The notes beneath the pieces were generated by a model. It did no database searches. It was given only the letters and a program-made list of their open reading frames with translations, and was not told the origin of the DNA. From NCBI GenBank assembly GCA_023258655.1, contig JALQWO010000004.1:1-26283 (forward strand): a DNA stretch of 26,283 bases. Reading direction: 5' to 3'. Position numbers and translations under genes: made by a program. Below are positions 22,896 to 26,283 of this stretch, piece by piece. Position 1 is the first letter of the stretch. Each line of letters starts with the position of its first letter. This DNA is from Bacteroidia bacterium (lineage in GTDB: Bacteria; Bacteroidota; Bacteroidia; NS11-12g; UBA955).

Positions 22896-24334
22896 CGTTG
22901 GTTATCGCGCAAATTGAGTAAGGTAGCAGTGATGATGCCGGCGCAAATCAAGGGAATGAGCCAAAAAGTTCGTGCGTTGAGTCGCGACAGTACATTGGCC
23001 AAGTTGGCGGTCACAAAAGCATTGCAAATCACAAAGAATGCGGTAACACCCAAAAGCCAAGCATAGTGCGGGTTGGGATGTTTATTCAGGAGCAGCAGGC
23101 ATATTAGAATCAGGAATGCTGCTACGATATCGTAGACCTGATTGAAAGCGCCAAAGTTAATGTGGGATTGTTGCTGCGCTGAATGTCCAAAAAATCCTTG
23201 ATAATCGTCTGGAAAGTGTTTTTTAAGTTCGGTGGCGACTGCGCCCTCTTTGCTGAGCGGTTCAAGTCCATCGCCGGCATGGTTGAGGAATACTTGTTGA
23301 AATGTGGATTTTACAGCGGCTTCTATGTGTTTGAGTAGGAGCTTGGGCGATGTGAGGGTGGCCGCGTAAATACTGAGGTAAAGGTCTTTGCTGTGGTGCC
23401 ATCCGCCGGTTGGACCTAACAAAGGCTGGTCGTTCCAAACAAAGTCCCATGCGTGTTGTGGGAGGTTGTTTTTGTGCTGATAAAACGTGGCAATTTCGGG
23501 GTGAGATAGGGCGAGTGTGTTCTGGTCGATGGGGTTTTCATCGAGGTAGGCTTTGAGTACGCCATTTTCGCAAAGTTTGCCCATCAGAAATACATGGCTT
23601 CCTTTGGAGGGGGTGAATCCGTTCCCGGCCCATAGGTTGAGGGAGAGGGTGATGATCCAGGGCAGAAAACTCAGGACAAAGAGTTGTTTGGTTTGTTGGG
23701 TCGAGAAATTGAGCTGGCTCCGCAGGGGTTTGATGCAGTGGATGCCCGCAGCGAACGCAGTGAGCAAGGGCAGGTGGGAGTGGTGCATCAATGTTGAGAA
23801 CACGACCACAACCGCGGACAAGATTTTGGTGCTCCGCGATTCATGACTGAGGAAAAGCATCGCATAGACAAAAACCAAGGACGTAAAAATGTCGGGCATG
23901 ACCTGAAACACAAACCACGGCAAGGGTGTTAGGCCGGTTGCTATCGTCATGGAAACCAAAACAATCCAAGTCATATGTTGCTTAAAACCAAATTCCAACC
24001 AGTATAGGAGACCCGTCAGTAACAAAATACAAGGAATCAGTAGAATGATGAAAACATGGGGTGGATTTAGCGTAATGCCGAACACAGATAGCAATGGCGA
24101 CAGCCCAAACCAGTGTTTTCCAGCCCAGAGAAAAAGTCCGTAAAACACCGATCGATCCATGGGAATTGCAGCGGCTAGTCCATGCGACTCGATATTGCTG
24201 ATGGTCTGTAAATAGGCCCCTGTATCGGTGGTGCAGAGCAAACCGTCGGTGATGGTGAGATGCATAAACAGCAACAACGCCGCCACACGCAGCGCATTTT
24301 CGGTATTCACCAACCGAAGGATGAAAGCTTTCAT
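22880..24334 (-). CDS. Multi-spanning membrane protein of unknown function (GT-C-like layout)
   Basis: A 484-residue polytopic protein with about ten hydrophobic segments, a large extracytoplasmic stretch (about 250-390) and further helices at the end. An acidic DTGAY motif (residues about 37-41) follows the first membrane segment, as in GT-C glycosyltransferases that use polyprenyl-linked sugars, but I see no other diagnostic motif, so this is only a hint. His/Asp/Asn-rich patches (MHHSHLP, TGGWHHSKDLY) may be functional. Start ATG 24334 is 4 bases downstream of the PTPS/QueD gene, so they are co-transcribed. The C-terminus overlaps the M14 peptidase gene on the other strand by 16 bases. Confidence 0.85.
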   Translation of the reverse strand: MKAFILRLVNTENALRVAALLLFMHLTITDGLLCTTDTGAYLQTISNIESHGLAAAIPMDRSVFYGLFLWAGKHWFGLSPLLSVFGITLNPPHVFIILLIPCILLLTGLLYWLEFGFKQHMTWIVLVSMTIATGLTPLPWFVFQVMPDIFTSLVFVYAMLFLSHESRSTKILSAVVVVFSTLMHHSHLPLLTAFAAGIHCIKPLRSQLNFSTQQTKQLFVLSFLPWIITLSLNLWAGNGFTPSKGSHVFLMGKLCENGVLKAYLDENPIDQNTLALSHPEIATFYQHKNNLPQHAWDFVWNDQPLLGPTGGWHHSKDLYLSIYAATLTSPKLLLKHIEAAVKSTFQQVFLNHAGDGLEPLSKEGAVATELKKHFPDDYQGFFGHSAQQQSHINFGAFNQVYDIVAAFLILICLLLLNKHPNPHYAWLLGVTAFFVICNAFVTANLANVLSRLNARTFWLIPLICAGIITATLLNLRDNQRQSTR

Positions 24335-24338
24335 GGTA

Positions 24339-24755
24339 TCACTCTCCGTAGTATTCTACGAAGTTGTTTTGGGTTTCCCAGAGGGTGATTTTGTGCAGCG
24401 CTACACCAGCAGGGAGTTTGGGGCTCAATCGCTGCCAAATGGCCACTGCCACGGTCTCAATACTGGGCATATTTCCCGCGAGCCAAGGTACATCGAGGTT
24501 GAGGTTTTGATGGTCCAAATGGTCGATGACTTCCTCGCGGATAATGACTTTTAAGACCTTCAAATCCATGACACAGCCGGTTTCGGGATCGGGCTGACCT
24601 TTGACACACACGTACAAATCAAAATTGTGACCATGGTAATGGGGATTTGCACATTTTCCGAATGTGGTGTAATTGCGCTCGTCGGTCCAATTGGGGTTCC
24701 ACAACCGATGGGCGGCGTTAAAATGTTCTTTCCGTGTGAGGTAAAGGATGGGCAT
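24339..24755 (-). CDS. queD: 6-pyruvoyl-tetrahydropterin synthase / 6-carboxytetrahydropterin synthase family enzyme
   Basis: Acts on dihydroneopterin triphosphate. QueD makes 6-carboxytetrahydropterin for queuosine; PTPS makes 6-pyruvoyltetrahydropterin for biopterins. The 138-residue protein has the zinc ligands His16 (HFNAAHRL), His41 and His43 (HYHGHNF), the catalytic Cys35 in FGKCANPHYHGH, the DH pair in LDHQNLNLDVPW, PSIETVAVAIW, and Glu127 in TLWETQNN. FGKC-NP--HGHN and LDHxNLxLDVP look more like animal-type PTPS than E. coli QueD, so the exact reaction is open. ATG 24755 fits the family; a -7 box lies 9 bases upstream. No queC, queE or folE gene is in the window. Confidence 0.92.
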   Translation of the reverse strand: MPILYLTRKEHFNAAHRLWNPNWTDERNYTTFGKCANPHYHGHNFDLYVCVKGQPDPETGCVMDLKVLKVIIREEVIDHLDHQNLNLDVPWLAGNMPSIETVAVAIWQRLSPKLPAGVALHKITLWETQNNFVEYYGE

Positions 24756-24764
24756 TTGTGGTTG

Positions 24765-24772
24765 CAAAATTA
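24765..24772 (-). promoter_or_regulatory. Possible internal promoter for queD and the membrane protein gene
   Basis: On the minus strand TAATTTTG (24772 to 24765) matches TAnnTTTG, 9 bases before the queD ATG and overlapping the stop of the lipoprotein gene. A leader of only a few bases would result. No -33 TTG is evident. Confidence 0.4.
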
Positions 24773-25255
24773 CTGCCTTTTTTTGACTTCTTGCAGAAGA
24801 AAGGTGTCGGGTTGGGGATAGCGAATCACGGCGCCGTTGTTGGCATCGATCATCCAATTCCAAGGTATGACAAAATTCAATGCACTGGCCTCATTCCATT
24901 TTTTCTTGAAGCGATGGGTTACGGGTTGATAACCAGTTAATTCCACGTTCATTGCCAGGGTGTCGGTTTGTAAGCGCGGCACACGCACATAACAGGGGGT
25001 GATGCAGTGAATGCCAGAATCTAAAGTATGGTTTGTTCGAATGACTTGGGGCTCCGCGGGTTCGGAATCTACGCTGTCATCACCGGTTTTGGGAATGAAT
25101 TCCGGGGCCAAAATGCGGTAAAAATGCACATTGGCACCTGGGGGGTTCGACACAACATGAATGACTTGTTGCTTGCCTGTGATAAGGGTTGCACAGGCGG
25201 TAAAACTGACCGCGAGAATCAGCAGAAGGGGGATTATGAATTGTTTCCGTACCAA
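24770..25255 (-). CDS. Putative lipoprotein with PEGA-like segment
   Basis: A 161-residue exported protein, family not recognised. The N-terminus is a lipoprotein-type signal: basic MVRKQ, hydrophobic FIIPLLLILAVSF, then TAC with probable lipidated Cys21. Just after it, HVVSNPPGANVHFY resembles the PEGA-type surface motif (SxPxGAxV), and LTGYQPVTHRFKKKWN a later strand of that fold. The C-terminus has VIPWNWMIDANNGAVIRY, similar in flavour to small Bacteroidota lipoproteins with an IPW-W-D-- ending. The best start is TTG at 25255, inside the last codons of the cysteine desulfurase gene (22-base overlap); no ATG is available before the signal peptide. Confidence 0.8.
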   Translation of the reverse strand: MVRKQFIIPLLLILAVSFTACATLITGKQQVIHVVSNPPGANVHFYRILAPEFIPKTGDDSVDSEPAEPQVIRTNHTLDSGIHCITPCYVRVPRLQTDTLAMNVELTGYQPVTHRFKKKWNEASALNFVIPWNWMIDANNGAVIRYPQPDTFLLQEVKKRQ

Positions 25256-26283
25256 GTGGCCAGTTGGTTCACTGTGTATTGGATTTCATCCAAGGTGTTG
25301 TGTTTGCCGAAGCTGAAGCGGATGGTGCTGCGGTCGGTACCTGGACAAATCCCGTTGATCACATGGCTTCCTCCGGTTGCGCCGCTGGAGCATGCACTGC
25401 CACCGCTGGCTGAGATGCCGGCCAAATCGAGTTGGAACAACAACATGCTCGACATTTCATTGGGTGGGAGGGAAACACTCAAAACGGTGTATAAACTGCG
25501 TCCTTCGGGGTCGCCGTTGAAGCTCACACCAGGAATTTGTTGGCGGAGCAGGTCCATCATGGTGGTTTTCAGTTGGGTGATGTGCTGCTTTTTCGCATCG
25601 ATATCGCGGTAGGCGATTTCCAATGCTTTGGCTAGGCCCACAATGCCGATGACGTTTTCGGTTCCACCGCGCATTTCCCGTTCTTGGGCACCGCCGGTAA
25701 TTTCAGGAACGATCTTGTTCTTTTTGTTGATATAGATGAAACCTACCCCTTTCGGGCCGTTGAATTTGTGTCCTGCACCGGCCAAAAAGTCGATGTGTCC
25801 TTGACCCAAATCGAACGGAAAATGTCCCATGGTTTGCACAGTATCGCAATGGAAGATGCCATTGGCTTGGTGAACCATTTCACCCACAGCTTGCACGTCG
25901 ATCATGTTGCCAATTTCGTTGTTGGCATGCATGAGGCTGACCAGGGCATTGGGTTTTTGACTGAGCAGTTCTGCGAGATGTGATAGGTCTACATGTCCTT
26001 GAGCATCGAGTTTTACAAAATCCAAACCCACACCCTGTTGATGGTGAAGTTCTTCTACGGTATGTAAAACGGCATGGTGTTCAATGGCGGAGGAGATGAT
26101 ATTTTGGATGCCCAATTTGGCAACCGAGCCACGGAGTGCGAGGTTGTCGGCCTCGGTTCCTCCTGAGGTAAAGAAAATTTCTCCAGGGGTGCAGTTCAGC
26201 AACTTTGCAACGGTACCGCGGGCTTCTTCGATGATGCCTCTTACCTTGCGGCCATGGGCATGGGTTGAACTGGGATTGCCGAA
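25234..26283 (-). CDS. Cysteine desulfurase (NifS/IscS-like), N-terminus cut by window edge
   Basis: PLP enzyme that releases sulfur from cysteine as an enzyme-bound persulfide for iron-sulfur clusters and thio-modified tRNA. The frame stays open to the window end, reading FGNPSSTHAHGRKVRGIIEEAR before TSGGTEADNLAL, so roughly 20-25 residues are missing. Motifs: the PLP lysine in GAGHKFNGPKGVGF, RGGTENVIGIVGLAKAL, the catalytic Cys in SGGSACSSGATGGSHV, and a C-terminal IRFSFGKHNTLDEI. It is a group I (NifS/IscS) type, not SufS, by the SACSSG loop. No iscU or other cluster genes are visible downstream, where the lipoprotein gene overlaps its end. It could equally serve thiouridine synthesis. 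Confidence 0.94.
   Translation of the reverse strand, partial: FGNPSSTHAHGRKVRGIIEEARGTVAKLLNCTPGEIFFTSGGTEADNLALRGSVAKLGIQNIISSAIEHHAVLHTVEELHHQQGVGLDFVKLDAQGHVDLSHLAELLSQKPNALVSLMHANNEIGNMIDVQAVGEMVHQANGIFHCDTVQTMGHFPFDLGQGHIDFLAGAGHKFNGPKGVGFIYINKKNKIVPEITGGAQEREMRGGTENVIGIVGLAKALEIAYRDIDAKKQHITQLKTTMMDLLRQQIPGVSFNGDPEGRSLYTVLSVSLPPNEMSSMLLFQLDLAGISASGGSACSSGATGGSHVINGICPGTDRSTIRFSFGKHNTLDEIQYTVNQLATWYGNNS

Overview
The window is a piece of chromosome from a member of the Bacteroidota, with roughly balanced base composition. Evidence: no Shine-Dalgarno-like leaders; repeated matches to the Bacteroidota -7 promoter consensus TAnnTTTG just upstream of start codons; a DUF4293-type protein, which I know only from this phylum; a lamin-tail secreted protein; and the overall gene content. 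I cannot assign a class or genus. It looks like a whole contig, since both ends cut genes (tsf at the left, a cysteine desulfurase at the right). I see no tRNA, rRNA, CRISPR array, insertion sequence or prophage.

Layout. 1-1290 (+): the end of tsf, an intrinsic terminator, pyrH, and a small helix-hairpin-helix protein. 1341-2637 (-): a histidine phosphatase-ferredoxin pair and separately promoted rpsT. 2692-3789 (+): an isochorismate synthase. 3815-5938 (-): thiolase followed by a secreted protein of unknown function. 6049-7384 (+): tsaB-pabA. 7365-9134 (-): dxs, starting with TTG. 9403-10029 (+): an AT-hook/coiled-coil chromatin-like protein. 10042-16549 (-): a tight six-gene run of panD, YbhN-like flippase domain protein, rfaE2, GT2 glycosyltransferase, lamin-tail protein and prmC. 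16592-22895 (+): recR, a GT2/sugar-phosphate-transferase fusion, a sensor kinase, DUF4293 and a frameshifted M14 peptidase. 22880-26283 (-): a cysteine desulfurase, a lipoprotein, a PTPS/QueD-type enzyme and a multi-spanning membrane protein.

Function. Most of it is core metabolism and information processing (UMP kinase, S20, release-factor methylation, t6A synthesis, RecR, isoprenoid, pantothenate, menaquinone and folate steps). Mixed in are envelope genes (heptose activation, two glycosyltransferases, a flippase-like protein, surface and lipoproteins). I found no defence, toxin, biosynthetic or mobile system that I could call undescribed.

The most interesting signals are: GC-rich palindromes with GA(A) loops lying in frame inside several unrelated genes; promoters that abut start codons, implying leaderless mRNAs; four genes whose best start is TTG; the AT-hook protein; an alpha-CTD-like protein in the place where frr often follows pyrH; a degenerate phosphoglycosyl transferase domain fused to a GT2; and two reading-frame breaks (tsf at the contig edge, M14 peptidase) that need read-level checking.
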